From Calvatia gigantea (Eukaryota > Basidiomycota > Agaricomycetes > Agaricales > Lycoperdaceae), in assembly GCA_025093985.1 (NCBI GenBank), contig JACAAK010000005.1, positions 806,001-870,000 on the forward strand: DNA of 64,000 nucleotides. The letters are read 5' to 3'. Of this stretch, positions 26,801-37,238 are shown in pieces. Position numbers and translations under genes: made by a program. The stretch's first letter is position 1, and the number at the start of each line of letters is the position of its first letter. The notes under the pieces are model-generated. The model ran no database searches. It was not told the DNA's origin and saw nothing but the letters and a program-made list of their open reading frames with translations.

Positions 26801-27028
26801 AGCTATTGAAACGCATACGTCGGCCGTAGTAGTCGCCCAAAGGTGTGTTTATCGCAAAGTCAGGGGTCGGCGCTCTGGAACCTAAAGAAAGGAATCGTCG
26901 GTCACCGGTCAATAACTTTCCAGGATTTCGGTACGAAAATTCGAAAGTCCACCGGTGGATTCAAGCAAGGAACCAGTAGGGGACAAACTCAGACCTAGCT
27001 CCTGGAAGAAACGTTGGAATCTTTCCAT
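23807..27028 (-). pseudogene. NACHT NTPase (NLR-like), copy 2, broken by a 525-bp insertion, a nonsense codon and a frameshift
   Basis: Paralog of copies 1 and 3. ATG at 27026-27028 (MERFQRFFQELGLSLSP); intron 1 with the conserved acceptor tttctttag; then TGSRAPTPDFAINTP, TPVPTSHEDEVEVLSQ, and after an intron ending ctatcag the beta-prone exon FGGLFPHAKDFLINSSFV (about 26510-26570). NACHT core: LHGPAGVGKSAIMQTLAE, FSRPNRQDDPKKVF, VVLLDGLDECNGE and WIIASRPEAHLKPHF. The C-terminus includes LDSSEWDRVKQLLK, ending at 23807. Breaks: one extra base at about 26379-26384, a CAA-to-TAA stop at 26300-26302, and an insertion at 25487-26011 in the middle of the NACHT region. The exon chain upstream of the frameshift is still open. 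Three independent lesions make this a true pseudogene. Confidence 0.85.
25487..26011. mobile_element. 525-bp insertion inside NACHT copy 2
   Basis: Copy 3 has gaactgttc directly followed by ctcgatgg (30105-30120 region). In copy 2 the same junction is split by 525 bp. The insert has no open frame of note and is purine-rich on its left side, with a TATA-like tgtatttatactg near 25750. I see no clear terminal inverted repeats and no target duplication longer than one or two bases, so the class is unknown. A non-autonomous element or a solo LTR are possible. It lacks GT/AG ends, so it is not an intron. Confidence 0.65.
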
Positions 27029-27266
27029 TTAAGAATGCTAGCAGTCTGAGGAGAGGAAGCAAATGATCACACAGGTGCCAGGGTGTACAAGCATGACGTC
27101 AACCGTGGGATCTGGCAAGATCACATACAGAGGTTTGTTTAAAAACCGTCTTGTCTTCGGCCATGTCTTGCAATAACGAATGTGACACGGCGATATGATT
27201 TCGCGCGAGGTCAAGAACTTGTTAGCGACAAAGTCCACGCATGTGGTTTATGTAGAAACCGTATAA

Positions 27267-27406
27267 ACTCAGTCACTTGTTATACGTACGAGAACTGTAT
27301 GTATTAGTTACCTGTATAAACTGATGATAGAATGAGCATGAGTCTGACTACGAATAGGAAGGATAACATACCTCAGTCACTCGTTATACGCACGAGAACT
27401 GAGGTA
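27267..27406. repeat. Two related hairpin units at the edge of an inserted segment
   Basis: At 27369-27406 the 9-base stem tacctcagt / actgaggta encloses a second short stem (ctcgt/acgag). A decayed copy of the same unit (actcagtcacttgttatacg...) lies at 27267-27296. Paired hairpins of this sort occur at ends of small non-autonomous elements; the element itself is not identified. Confidence 0.45.
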
Positions 27407-28183
27407 TTCAACTAACAAGACTATGGTACTTAAGTGGGATCAAAGAGCAGGGTCATACACGAAAACTTCGTGTACCCAAGAGTCACGGCACCAACTCATA
27501 GTGTCCGTCTATGAAACAGGTGCCCACCGTGCAAGTCTAACTGGTACGACGGTGGGTACTGCGATGGCCAGTAGAGCGCTCTGGATGTCGCGGAGCGGGT
27601 TTGCGAACCCAACAGTTTATGCAAGAATAATTAGAGCACTTAGCTCGAAGGATGTCCCCGACTGCTTCTTTAAACCCCTCGACAGTTCCGGTTAGGACCA
27701 GAGAACAGACCGTCAAATAGCGCGGTTCGGTTAACTCTTTGGCTACATACAGATAGAAAAAAATGGCTTCACTTCAAGAGGAGAGAAAACAGAAGTTAGT
27801 TACTCGGGGATCGACTCAGTACCTCGCTTGATAGGTTGCGGGTAAACTCGAACAGTCATTTCCGTAACTCATGCGCTCAAGGCAGCTTCACCATATCATA
27901 TCATTTCATTACTACGCATATGGGCAAGGCAGTATTTCTCTGAGACCATGACTAATAGTCCAGAACGAGTCCTCACTACGAAGGAACATAGGGAACTATG
28001 AGAAAGTGTTGAAAATCGGCGGCTCGGCGTCATGTGCTGATGTCATGAAGAATTTTCGGGTTTCCATATTCGTTCCGTTCCGTTGTTTCAGTTCCGATTC
28101 CGCCGCAAAAGTCTTGTTTGTATTGTCTCGTAAATAAGTGTACATTACTGTTTCCTCACTTATACGTAGTCTCCTGTATTCTC

Positions 28184-28211
28184 GAGGTCCAGTTCTTTTC
28201 CGCTGGACCTC
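28184..28211. repeat. Perfect 9-bp-stem hairpin with a nearby partial copy
   Basis: gaggtccag and ctggacctc flank the loop ttcttttccg. The loop plus right arm recurs at about 28255-28275 as gttcttttccgtggacctc. This may be an LTR-end or regulatory repeat; nothing decides between them. Confidence 0.4.
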
Positions 28212-28308
28212 AGGTTCGTACCGAGCTGTACCTGTAGTTAGTTTCTTCTAACCAAGTTCTTTTCCGTGGACCTCAGTCCACTGTGAAGCCTGCGAGTACC
28301 GTTGTCGC

Positions 28309-31035
28309 CTACACCGCGCTTACAAAGATATGTCGCGTCAGAAAGTCAACGCCGTCCATGAAGCGGCCAAAGGGATACCAATACAGAGGCCCAATAACTG
28401 CACATTCCGATTCCTTCACCTTGAGGATTGTCACCACATCTTTACGCTTGTCTTCTTCCGTTCCCTTTGCCTGCAACAACTGAGCGATAACCTTCCAGGT
28501 GTTGCGAGATCTAGAATTTTTCCAATAAACCATCGCAACAGAATCTCGGGATTTACCAAGTTGTTTCACTCAATTCCATTCAGACGGATCAAGATGCTAA
28601 GGGAGGAGGGTGATTGTCGAATACAACAATACACATATAGTTCCCTCTTGTCAAAGCTGGAGCAGTAGTGTCCCCAACCCTTTGTACAAAAGCCTTTAAA
28701 TATGTTGTCTAGATCACCCTCAGTGAGTTCAATCAGGTCAAATTTTCTTCGGAATATATTTAATAATACCCCGGCGGAACTTGAATTGGCGACCTACATG
28801 GTGGATGAGCCAAATGACTAGACCACGGGTATCGGGATATCGCGCTTCAGACCATAAATATGGACTGAATTCCTCAAACACCTTCACCAGCTCTGAATCA
28901 TCCAGCCACAGGCGATATTCGGATACACTGTTGCATTTCCAACATTGGTGGCAGCAATCAACGAGAGTTTCTAACCATTTCCGTCCAGCTACCTCCAATA
29001 ATGACCTAGGGGATCCACCGGGATGGTCGGCGTTTGCATTGGACAACTCCCAGGATAGCTTGACGCCATTGATATCATGTGCTGTTTGAGATGATGCAGT
29101 ATGCAGGTTCAATTAGTACATAAGGGGGAGCAGGAAAGGCAACATACGTTGCGGGGTAATGAATTGCTTGACGATCCTAACATAACACCGCCAAATCCTC
29201 TTGAGCTCTTGGCTTGGGTCAACGTGATACGACTGGGAGCGAGAGGGATCTCTGAGGAAGTCAGAGAATGAGGCATGGAGGAACTGAACAGGGGCACCGT
29301 TTGCGCCCTCGTGCGAAGGGAACACAAGAACGGATTGGAGTCTACGCAAGGCGGCGTATACGGTATTTTGTTTTAGCCCCGAGATGTTGCATGCTTTTAG
29401 GAGACTTGGGTGGCGACCGCTCTCATACCCTTTGAGTTTGTGAACAACTTCCGAAAGAAGATAGAACCCAAGGATTGCTTTCGCGGCAGGAAGAAAATCA
29501 GGGGGTATGTCGGACATGATTCTGGCGTACAACAAGTCGAGTATTTGGAATGGATTCCCTTTTGGTACAGGATCTAAACTATCGCTATCAGGCACTTCTT
29601 TGGGACGATGATCGATTAGAGATACGACGAACTCAAGGCGCTGTATGGGATCTTCCTCGCCAACATAACCGACTACAGTGGTGGCAAAGACAAAGAGACC
29701 GGAAGAAGCTTTTGTGAGCTTCAGGAAGTGGTTCTCGGATGGCCACGATGCGTGTACTAGGTCCCGGTAACTTCCTCTGATTTTTGAGAATTCTGTGCGA
29801 AGATAGAGTTCCACATCCCGTATAGCATCGGTGGTATCCATGGGCACCTCAAGTTTCAAGAGGTTCATGGTTTCTTTTTGAATCTGAGCGAAGGGCGGTT
29901 CCAAATGCGCCTCTGGCCGACTCGCAATGATCCAGATGAAGGGCGTGGCCATGATATGATGGATGACCGAGTTGCGGATCGCATCAAGGATCCTGCATTG
30001 TTCCCTCTCGCCGTTGCATTCGTCTAAGCCATCAAGAAGCACTACCCAACAACGAGAATCAGTTTTGATGTGACCGTCAGTGAAAGGCGTTATAAAGAGG
30101 CGTTTGAACTGTTCCTCGATGGACTTGGCGAAGAAGTTAGGATCGACCGCCAGTTTTTCCCCAAGATACTGGCGATATAGCGGGTCAACGACTGCGAAGC
30201 TGTATGCCAGGGTGCTGAAAACCTTCTTCGGGTCATCCCGTTTGTTGGGTCGGGAGAAGAACAAGGTGGCGCATGGGGGCATGGGGACCTTAGCCTCCGT
30301 GAGGGTCTCTGCAAGAGTTTGCATGATCGCGGATTTGCCAATTCCAGCCGGGCCGTACAACCATATGATTTGTGTTCCCAAACTGTGGTTACGAATGCGC
30401 ATCCGGAGCTGCTCGAGGAAATGGGTTCGTGTGCCCGGATGGCATCGGGGAGGATAATCACGTTCAGATGAGTCAAATTCAGCTCCAAGAATGATATAAT
30501 CAATCATTCTTTCTAACACTGGGTGATATACGTTGTACCTCAGCCTTTTGTATCAATCAAGATTGAACAAACAACAGTACGCCTACCGTTTGGCCCGCCG
30601 ATTTGATGAAACTCCATTCATCGAGTGGCGCACCTGCAGTAGTGACCTGGTTCCCCGCCTGCCGAGGAATTCCCACCTATTCTGGTGAGCACCGAAGCCC
30701 TTATGGATTGGGAAGATCTTTGTGGTCCGACGCTAGATTCATCTTTACCCATGTTAAAATGCATGGAATGTCCAAAGAAGTATAAAGACCTTGAATTGGC
30801 ATCCGGGCGTTATCGGGTCATCGAAACACATACCTTGATCATGCAAGCCACCCGGAGGTGCGTTTATTGTAATGTTAGGGGTAGGTGGTCCAGAACCTGA
30901 AGGGAAGGAATTCTCAGTCAATAGCTTTCCAGCTTTCAGTACAAAGTTCGAAAGTGTACCAGCAGATTCAGGGAGGGAGTCAGGGGGGGTTGGTTTCCGA
31001 CCTAGCCACTTGAAGAAACGTCGGAATTTTCCCAT
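28309..31035 (-). pseudogene. NACHT NTPase (NLR-like), copy 3, with a long open core but broken ends
   Basis: Third paralog. ATG at 31033-31035 (MGKFRRFFKWLGRKPTPPDS); intron 1 ending ccttcag; then AGSGPPTPNITINAPPGG. A one-base deletion against copy 1 near 30755-30765 breaks the next exon, whose remainder reads MGKDESSVGPQRSSQSIRAS. The beta-prone exon seen in the other copies is reduced to its last codons (MEFHQIGGPN after an in-frame TGA near 30627-30634). The core 29113-30519 is open for 468 codons: WLYGPAGIGKSAIMQTLAE, FSRPNKRDDPKKVFSTLAY, VVLLDGLDECNGE, WIIASRPEAHLEPPF, ERIWRCYVRIVKQF. After an intron (about 29144-29075) come HDINGVKLSWELSNANAD and WLETLVDCCHQCW. The C-terminal block (LDPSEWN-stop-VKQL, then VIGPLYWYPF) carries an internal TGA. 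A shortened product from an internal ATG remains possible. Confidence 0.8.
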
Positions 31036-31549
31036 TTTCAAGCACAAAAGGTAAAGCGGTTTGAGAGGAGGAGATGAACGATCGTACAATGCTAGGCTGT
31101 GCAAGCATGATAGTAATCGTGGGACCTGAACAATCAGATACAGACGAAGGTTAAAACAAAAACTGTCTCGTCCTCAGCCATGTCTTGCAACAGCGGACGT
31201 GGCCGAGGCGAGCCGCCAAATAGTGCCATTGGCTCTTTGGATACCTACAGACTGCTAAAAAAAAGGTCTTTGAAATGAGAGAACACGGAAGTCAGCTACT
31301 CGAGGGTCGACTCAGGACCTCGTTTGATAGGCTGCAGGTAAAGTATTGGCATAGAGTTTGGCTTCTTGTGGTTGTCAGGACAATCTATGAGTTAGACTGC
31401 TCGGCCAGCCATGATGCATGATGATTTGTCTGTACAGGGGTAATACGTGACTTGGAAGAAACCAAGAACAAAGGGTAAGCAATTGCAGGTCGCGTTTATC
31501 GGGAAGAAGCAAACGTGACCAGATGCTTTCCCAAAGCACACCATCACGA
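31036..31549. other. NACHT copy 3 promoter and methyltransferase 3' flank
   Basis: 31080-31345 is similar to the upstream DNA of NACHT copy 2. The rest is the 3' flank of the methyltransferase gene. No gene seen. Confidence 0.45.
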
Positions 31550-32674
31550 TCAAGTCGAGACCTTCACGCCAGCTTCTACCTTTTTCCAACCAATCCACAT
31601 GACATAAGGCCCGGAAAGCCCAATACTGGGATTCCTGCGGATAGTCCATCCCGGAATGGAGAGCCACAATTCAAGAAATTCGCGAATAACATGTTCACTG
31701 CGCAGTTCGGAAACAACAATTACTGCTGTTTGACTTGGTGTGCTGAGATAGTCGATGGTTTCGACAAGGGATGGAAGAAGGGAGGGGTGATAGATGCAGT
31801 CGACGATTAGGAGGACATCAATTGGGTCTTCCACTGGGAATAAGGCTCTGCGACGATGTTGTGAGGTAATCTTGAGTGAAATCCAGTCAAGAGGTTGCGC
31901 ATAGATGGAGGAATTGGTAGGGAAATTGATCACGATATTCTTCCGGATTAAAGGTACGAGGTCCGGAATGTCAGTAGCGGTGTAACGGCGACAAAGAGGG
32001 GACAAAAGGAGGCTCAAAATCCCTGTTCCTGCTCTGTGAACATGTTAGAGATTACCACTTTGAACTTTGGACAATAAGCGCACCCTAGCTCAAATATATG
32101 GCAATTCCTGAGCCGATCGAAGTCGAACAAGGGTTCCTGCGATTTTAGGTGGGCTTGTTGGAGAACGAAACGCGCAAAATCAACACTGCGGTCTCATAAC
32201 TAGGTTAGATAAATTACCAGTGACAACAAAGGTAACGCAATCTGCACCTTGCATGCCATAACACACTCCCTGTGTCACCTTTGCGGCTTCGCAAAGCGGT
32301 AATGTCTTGTACAAGATTAACTTCAATGCTTTTGTCATCAACCCGTCGTGAGGAGCTTTTCGTTCTGTTCTTTGCTCGTTTCTTCCCGGATTTGAGCCTG
32401 GTTTCCGGATCATCGTTTGGAATGTCCCCACCCTTGAGCTCTAGTGTCACGGTCAGAATATTTTGTCGGGAGTCGACGTGTCCAAGACCGCGAAGCTTCT
32501 CGGCGGTATTGGAGACTTGTTTCTGCAATTCGGAGTACAAGATAAAAACCTGAGCGGGAGTAAATCAGCAGTCCGCCAGCAAATTAATCGGCCACTTGCT
32601 TCTTCGTCCGCATCTTCCACGATTTCTGAGTCTCTGGGTATCCTGACCGCGTTGGTGAAGAGTGAGTTATTCAT
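31550..32674 (-). CDS. Protein-lysine methyltransferase of the METTL21/EFM family
   Basis: S-adenosylmethionine-dependent seven-beta-strand methyltransferase; relatives methylate lysines on elongation factors and chaperones. The ATG at 32672-32674 gives MNNSLFTNAVRIPRDSEIV. Core blocks in order: VFILYSELQKQVSNTAEKL, SIEVNLVQDITALRSRKGDT with GSVLWHA, then after an intron SVDFARFVLQQAHLKSQEPL, then FELG | AGTGILS (motif I, split by an intron), ATDIPDLVPLIRKNI (post-I acidic Asp), DPIDVLLIVDCIYHPSLLP (motif with D-x-x-Y) and VVSELRSEHVIREFLELW, ending at 31550. The link between the first exon (EDADEEASG...) and VFILYSELQ is not in one frame; either an intron ending ctcag at about 32550 or a one-base error sits there. 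Divergent from the kinase at 33251. Family secure, target unknown. Confidence 0.85.
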
Positions 32675-33250
32675 GCCCCTAACTTTCGTTTAGCATGTGA
32701 CAGTTCGTATGTCACGTCCACCCCTGCCCACCCATTACGCTCATTACGCTCATCCAATGTTAAGACCCAATGGGAGCAAACAACTTCTACTACAAGAGGC
32801 TATATGCCGAGCTCGCAAAACGCCATTCCACTCCAAAACTTCCGACCACCGGGGCTAGTTGCCGTTGAGCGCTGGGCGTTCAACCTTTCTGGTTACATTT
32901 ATCCAATATTCATGTGGCTCTAGGACAGGCTTGACTGCGAACAGTTGTCTTCCGGTACCTAAATTATCGACATGACCACCATATGCGACGCATATAAGAC
33001 CTAATTGTTTGGCCTCAAAGACTTCCGATGGCAATAGGAGGCTGACAATATCAACTTGTCTTATTACTTCGGACCAGATTTCCTTTCCTTCAATGTCTTT
33101 CACTCCTCACTCTCCCTCCGTGATTGTCCTTTTCCCATACCACCTCGACTAGGTCGACAATCTCTTTCAATCTGGGATTCTTTATCTCAAAGCTGCGGTG
33201 TCACCAACAGACAACACATTCATCCCAGCCTCCTATCGTTGGTGCCGAGA
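32675..33250. promoter_or_regulatory. Shared divergent promoter, methyltransferase and kinase
   Basis: 576 bp between two divergent start codons (32674 and 33251). The kinase reading frame stays open upstream to 33056 but has no ATG there, so I take 33251 as its start. No specific factor site is recognised. Confidence 0.45.
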
Positions 33251-35172
33251 ATGACGTCTGTCATCACCATCTTTCTTTCGAAGACTTCCATCTCCATCGC
33301 GCGGATAGCGTTAAAATTTGCGACCTACCTCCCTCGACAATGCATGAGAGCCGCTCGGGACATTTATGCTAGTCATAGACCTGCCTGCATTCAAAGTCTC
33401 AGACTCTTCCGCGTTCAGATTATCAACTTCATCCTCAATCTCTTCAGGCCCCAATTGGTTACCCTTCTTAAGAGGGTCTTGGAGTGTAGTAATCTCCTCG
33501 ATGAACGGATTCTCTCTCTTCTCGTAGCCCTGCAAGAAGTAGGGCCCGTTCCGAAACAAAACGCTAGTGGCCGCAGATCGCTGCAATTAAGGGCAAGCTC
33601 CTTGGGGATTGGTTCTCACCGGTCTGGCAACCGGGTTTCCACTGCGAGCAGTTCTACCGCCAAGCCTTCTCCGACCACTTCATTCCTCACTGTACACATT
33701 CCATCCCACTACCAATTAACACCACCGAAAACCCCAGAAAACGAGTCAAACCCTAGTGGATTTGGCTTTCATACTTCATGCGCAGATAATGTCGGCATCC
33801 TTTCGCCCGCTAAAACCCCCAGAACTCGTTCTACATCCCGCACCTCGTCGACCGCAAATCTTGGCGTCCAAGGCCGTTTCTCCATTGCCGCTGCAAAAAA
33901 ACCACCCGTCGACGACAGCCTAGCTTCTTTCGATCGTCGGGATGCCTTCATGAGCACCCTCACCCTCCATGAGCAAATCGGAGAAGGCGCGTACGGTCAC
34001 ATTTACCGCGGCAGCGGTTGCGGAGGAAGTCTATTCGCCGTCAAGATAATGAAGAGGGAAAAGACTGCCGCACACGACTCTCTTCTTCGGGGAGAGGTGG
34101 ATGCCATGGAGCAAGCAAGCCGTTCGGTCTGGGCGGCGAGATTGTGGTACTGGCAATGTTCCAAAGATTGCCTTTTGATTACTATGGCGAGTGTCAGGGA
34201 AGCTTCCAGCTACAATGGACCAACTAACCGGATGACCAACGCATAGCCATTTTTCACTGGCGGCAGTATATATGACTATGCGCAAGACCGGCGGATTGTT
34301 GATGCTGATCTTTCGGTATTCTGGACTGCCGAGATTGTGAGTACTACCAGCCTCTCCTCCCCCCTCTCGTTGACGTCTTATCTGACTCAATTCAAACAGC
34401 TTCTGGGGCTTCATTCACTCCACACCCTTGGGATCATGCACCGCGATATCAAGCCTGAAAACATTATGCTCACCGGTCCCGGTCACATCAGGATAATCGA
34501 CTTCGGCCTTGCGGTGCTCTTCGATCACGACGCCGTATCGAAGGAGCGATACCCCTTGTTTCACAGCTTGAGGGAAGCCGGAGGTGACTTGTTCCCCCAG
34601 ATTTGGGCCTTGCCGAGTAACCCGCATACGACAAATGAGGGCCTCGGTACCCCTGGTTTTAGCCCTCCCGAAGTCTGGCTCCGCAAACATTACAGCTACG
34701 GTATAGACTACTTTGCAATGGCTTGCATTTTATATGAGCTTTTGACAGACGACGTGAGTCGCTTTTCGTGCTGAGTGAATTAGCGATGAACTGAACCCGG
34801 TCTTTTGATAGCTTCCCTACACTTATGACCCACGGGCAGGCGATTATGACGTCTTGGATGTCAATGTGGACCGCAAACATACCCTAAGTGATGTCCAGCG
34901 CGACTTCTTGCAAAAAGTGTGCCATTTGCCGCCGCGTCATGTCTCAGCCGTTCACTTGTTTTTTTTTGCTTGTCTAGGCCCTTATGCCAAACCCCGTATT
35001 ACGCCCTAGCGTTGCACACATGAAGAAGCATCCCTTGTTCAAAAATATGTACGTTTGTTCATCCTATTCAATGATAAGTCGGGTCTTAATGATCTCGGGT
35101 GACAGTAATTGGAAAGCACTTTCACGACATGAAGTCCCACCTCCAGCATCATTCTGGAATCAGGCACGATAA
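33251..35172 (+). CDS. Protein kinase with hydrophobic N-terminus (paralog of the gene at 3769-6673)
   Basis: Predicted Ser/Thr kinase, intact. ATG 33251 (MTSVITIFLSKTSISIARI) starts a helical hydrophobic region with RVQIINFILNLFRPQLVTLL, then a Ser/Thr/Pro-rich linker. The kinase domain follows RRDAFMSTLTL: glycine loop GEGAYGHIYRG, LFAVKIMK (ATP-binding Lys), LLITMAS | PFFTGGSIYDYAQ across an intron at about 34193-34246, catalytic loop HRDIKPENIML, IIDFGLAVLFDH (DFG) and GTPGFSPPEVW. An intron after YELLTDD leads to LPYTYDPRAGDYDVLDVNVD, another to PNPVLRPSVAHMKKHPLF, and the last splits KNI/NWKALSRHEVPPPASFW, stop TAA at 35170-35172. The last intron position and phase are identical to the first kinase, which proves common descent. 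The activation segment is long and has PPE instead of APE in both. Role unknown. Confidence 0.85.
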
Positions 35173-36176
35173 CTAAGCGGGACCGAGCTTTTGCCCCTTT
35201 TTGCATTATATTTTTTTTCTGCATTTGACTCAGACCAACCGGACTTGCGTTTGCTCATCCATATCCTTCACGCCATCACTGTTTGCACACTACGTTGCCT
35301 GTACCACCGGAGCTTTTAAGTGGACTTTCTAGGACCCTTTTCTGTACAGTTCGCTAGATCCCCTTATCCATTTCACGATCTGGGCTATAAATTATCATAT
35401 ATATAACATAGACTACGAAAGTGCATTCGATCCCTTACCAAACAAAAAGACTGCAATACCTGTTGACAGCGTTTGTAATGAGAACAAAAAGCTTTCATAT
35501 CTTTGACTTCCGAGTGAAGCTCCCTTCTATCCCTCTTATTGTTCATCGCCCTATGCTATTTTTAGAATGACAATAAACTGGTCATTCGAAGTACGGCATT
35601 GGAACACACCGATTTCAGCGGGAAAACGATGCTTACCCACGCATATCAGCCACCTGAAGCAAACGATAAGAACTGCACAATGGTCTGTCGACAAATCAAC
35701 AATACCTACCCAATGCAAAAAATTTCCATTTATGTCTCAAAAACCCACAAGCCGAAAACAGTTGGTCGCTTGTGGGTGTCTTCCGAGTGTCTTCGCGGGT
35801 CCCACGTCCGGGCTTCCCATTCCGGTGGTTAGTTTCTTCTTTCCTTAATAGGACTGGTCTGATTCTTGTACCTTGCACAAGAAACTGCGGTGCGGCACCA
35901 ATGGAATGTGACGGCATCATCTACAATCTTCCATTTGCATTGGGACTTCTATCGATGTAGAGAACAATACCATGCCTGGCCACCGACAGAAGTATAAGTA
36001 ATACATGCAATGCCCCTCATACCACATCAGTCTTTGTGCTTTCTCCTCTTTGACGACTCTCATATTTGGGCTCTTATCTCCCCGCCCTCGAGCATATTCA
36101 ATTCGAGTCACTACTCAACCAGTCCCCTCTCATACCTTTATTCCATCGCACCCTTCTCGTACACATTCCGATTAAT
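35173..36176. other. Intergenic, no recognisable gene
   Basis: About 1 kb. Overlapping short frames at 35567-35848 and 35696-35920 have no motif. The last 150 bp, CT-rich (36010-36170), look like a fungal core promoter for the small gene that follows. Confidence 0.4.
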
Positions 36177-36577
36177 ATGTTGAACAATGGAGCTGTTGCC
36201 ATTGCTATCGTCAGACGTCAAGTGATGCTCGTCCAAGGTAATTAGCAATTCTTTCATTCAACGATAATTCTCACTGACACTAAATCCCTTCCTTAACAGC
36301 CGCACGCACGCATACCAAGCGTGATAAATATATCGACGTCCAGACTTACTCACCTTTCGGCGAACGCGTCTTCCTTGCGTCCGAAACACCTAGTGCACGC
36401 ATCGCTGCATCGGACATCTTGAGTGTGTTCGGCCCCGCAGCTCAAGTTCCTTTCTTGGAGGACTCGCCGGGGATGATCGAGCTCCCGCCTCAGGCGTTCT
36501 CGGAGTATTTGGCGCACTCTGAGCGTCAACAGAAACAATACGAGGACATGTGGTGTGCTTGGACTGCTAAGCATTAA
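36177..36577 (+). CDS. Small two-exon protein of unknown function
   Basis: ATG at 36177 (MLNNGAVAIAIVRRQVMLVQ), intron from about 36239 (gtaatt) to 36299 (aacag) with a branch-like cactgacac, then AARTHTKRDKYIDVQTYSPF and GERVFLASETPSARIAASDI, LSVFGPAAQVPFLEDSPGMI, ELPPQAFSEYLAHSERQQKQ and YEDMWCAWTAKH, stop TAA at 36575-36577. About 112 residues, soluble-looking, with no signal peptide and no CAAX box. Clean splice sites, a CT-rich promoter and a consistent frame support a real gene. I do not recognise the family. Confidence 0.6.
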
Positions 36578-37238
36578 ACGCTGTTGTCCCACTTCACCCC
36601 AATCGGTCTTTGGATTGGAATCTTGGACCCGTCTCCTTATTGCGTGGTAGTTCTGTCATGTTTCGCTCCCTGTCCTCTCTACGGGGGCCCTCCCAGGGAA
36701 GGCCGCCTGTTTTTCTTTCATACCCCTTGTTCATTTACGCATACCCTTGGTTCTTATAATCATCTCTCCATTCCACACACTGTAGCGATAGTACCCGTAG
36801 GATCTCTTATATCCCAGCTGTATTTTAGTGTTTGTCTCGTGTCCGTGTATCTTTGCCCATATATTTTACGATTATACTGGTTTTTCCCTTACCCAAATCA
36901 GATGAGATTAAGTCAAGATTGTCTATCTTTCCTTCGGAGGGCGTATGGTATGTAGCGTACAACATTACGAATATAAATAATCCGTACACTAGAGGAGGGA
37001 TGAGGATAAGAAGACCCGGCAAATATAGAATACAAGATGGGTCGTAAATATCAGGAAAGGAACAAATCGATCCGTTGGTAAGAAAGGCCCGGGCCAAAGT
37101 CGACACACTGAAACCAGAGTCCTGTAACCCAGCAGACGAAGCCAGCCATGTGCATATACCAAAGGGATCACGCTGCTGGTGTAGCCATAGGATCCCGGAA
37201 AATCTGCAAGAAAAATCAAACCAAATGAGCCGCCAAGT
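36578..37238. other. Intergenic between convergent genes
   Basis: 3' flanks of the small gene (plus) and condensin (minus). T-rich on the left. A 123-codon frame at 36584-36955 runs through it without any motif and is not called. Confidence 0.4.

Larger units (their letters stand above)
27029..28308. other. Upstream region of NACHT copy 2, with an extra segment
   Basis: 27040-27235 and 27700-27860 resemble 31080-31200 and 31200-31345 upstream of copy 3 (shared runs such as gccatgtcttgcaa and gtcgactca). The NACHT duplication therefore includes the promoter. About 465 bp at 27236-27700 has no counterpart there and looks inserted; it starts with two hairpin copies and carries a 90-codon frame (27423-27695) with no motif. 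27900-28300 has a possible solo LTR character (terminal hairpins) but no proven ends. Confidence 0.5.

Noticed and set aside
27000..27028. Apparent stop in exon 1 of NACHT copy 2
   Set aside because: The stop lies in intron 1, whose donor and acceptor match copies 1 and 3.
33056..33250. Upstream extension of the second kinase
   Set aside because: The open frame has no ATG before 33251 (it begins with TTG), and the hydrophobic start at 33251 matches the paralog.
36177..36577. Possible pheromone precursor
   Set aside because: The C-terminus (TAKH) has no CAAX prenylation box.
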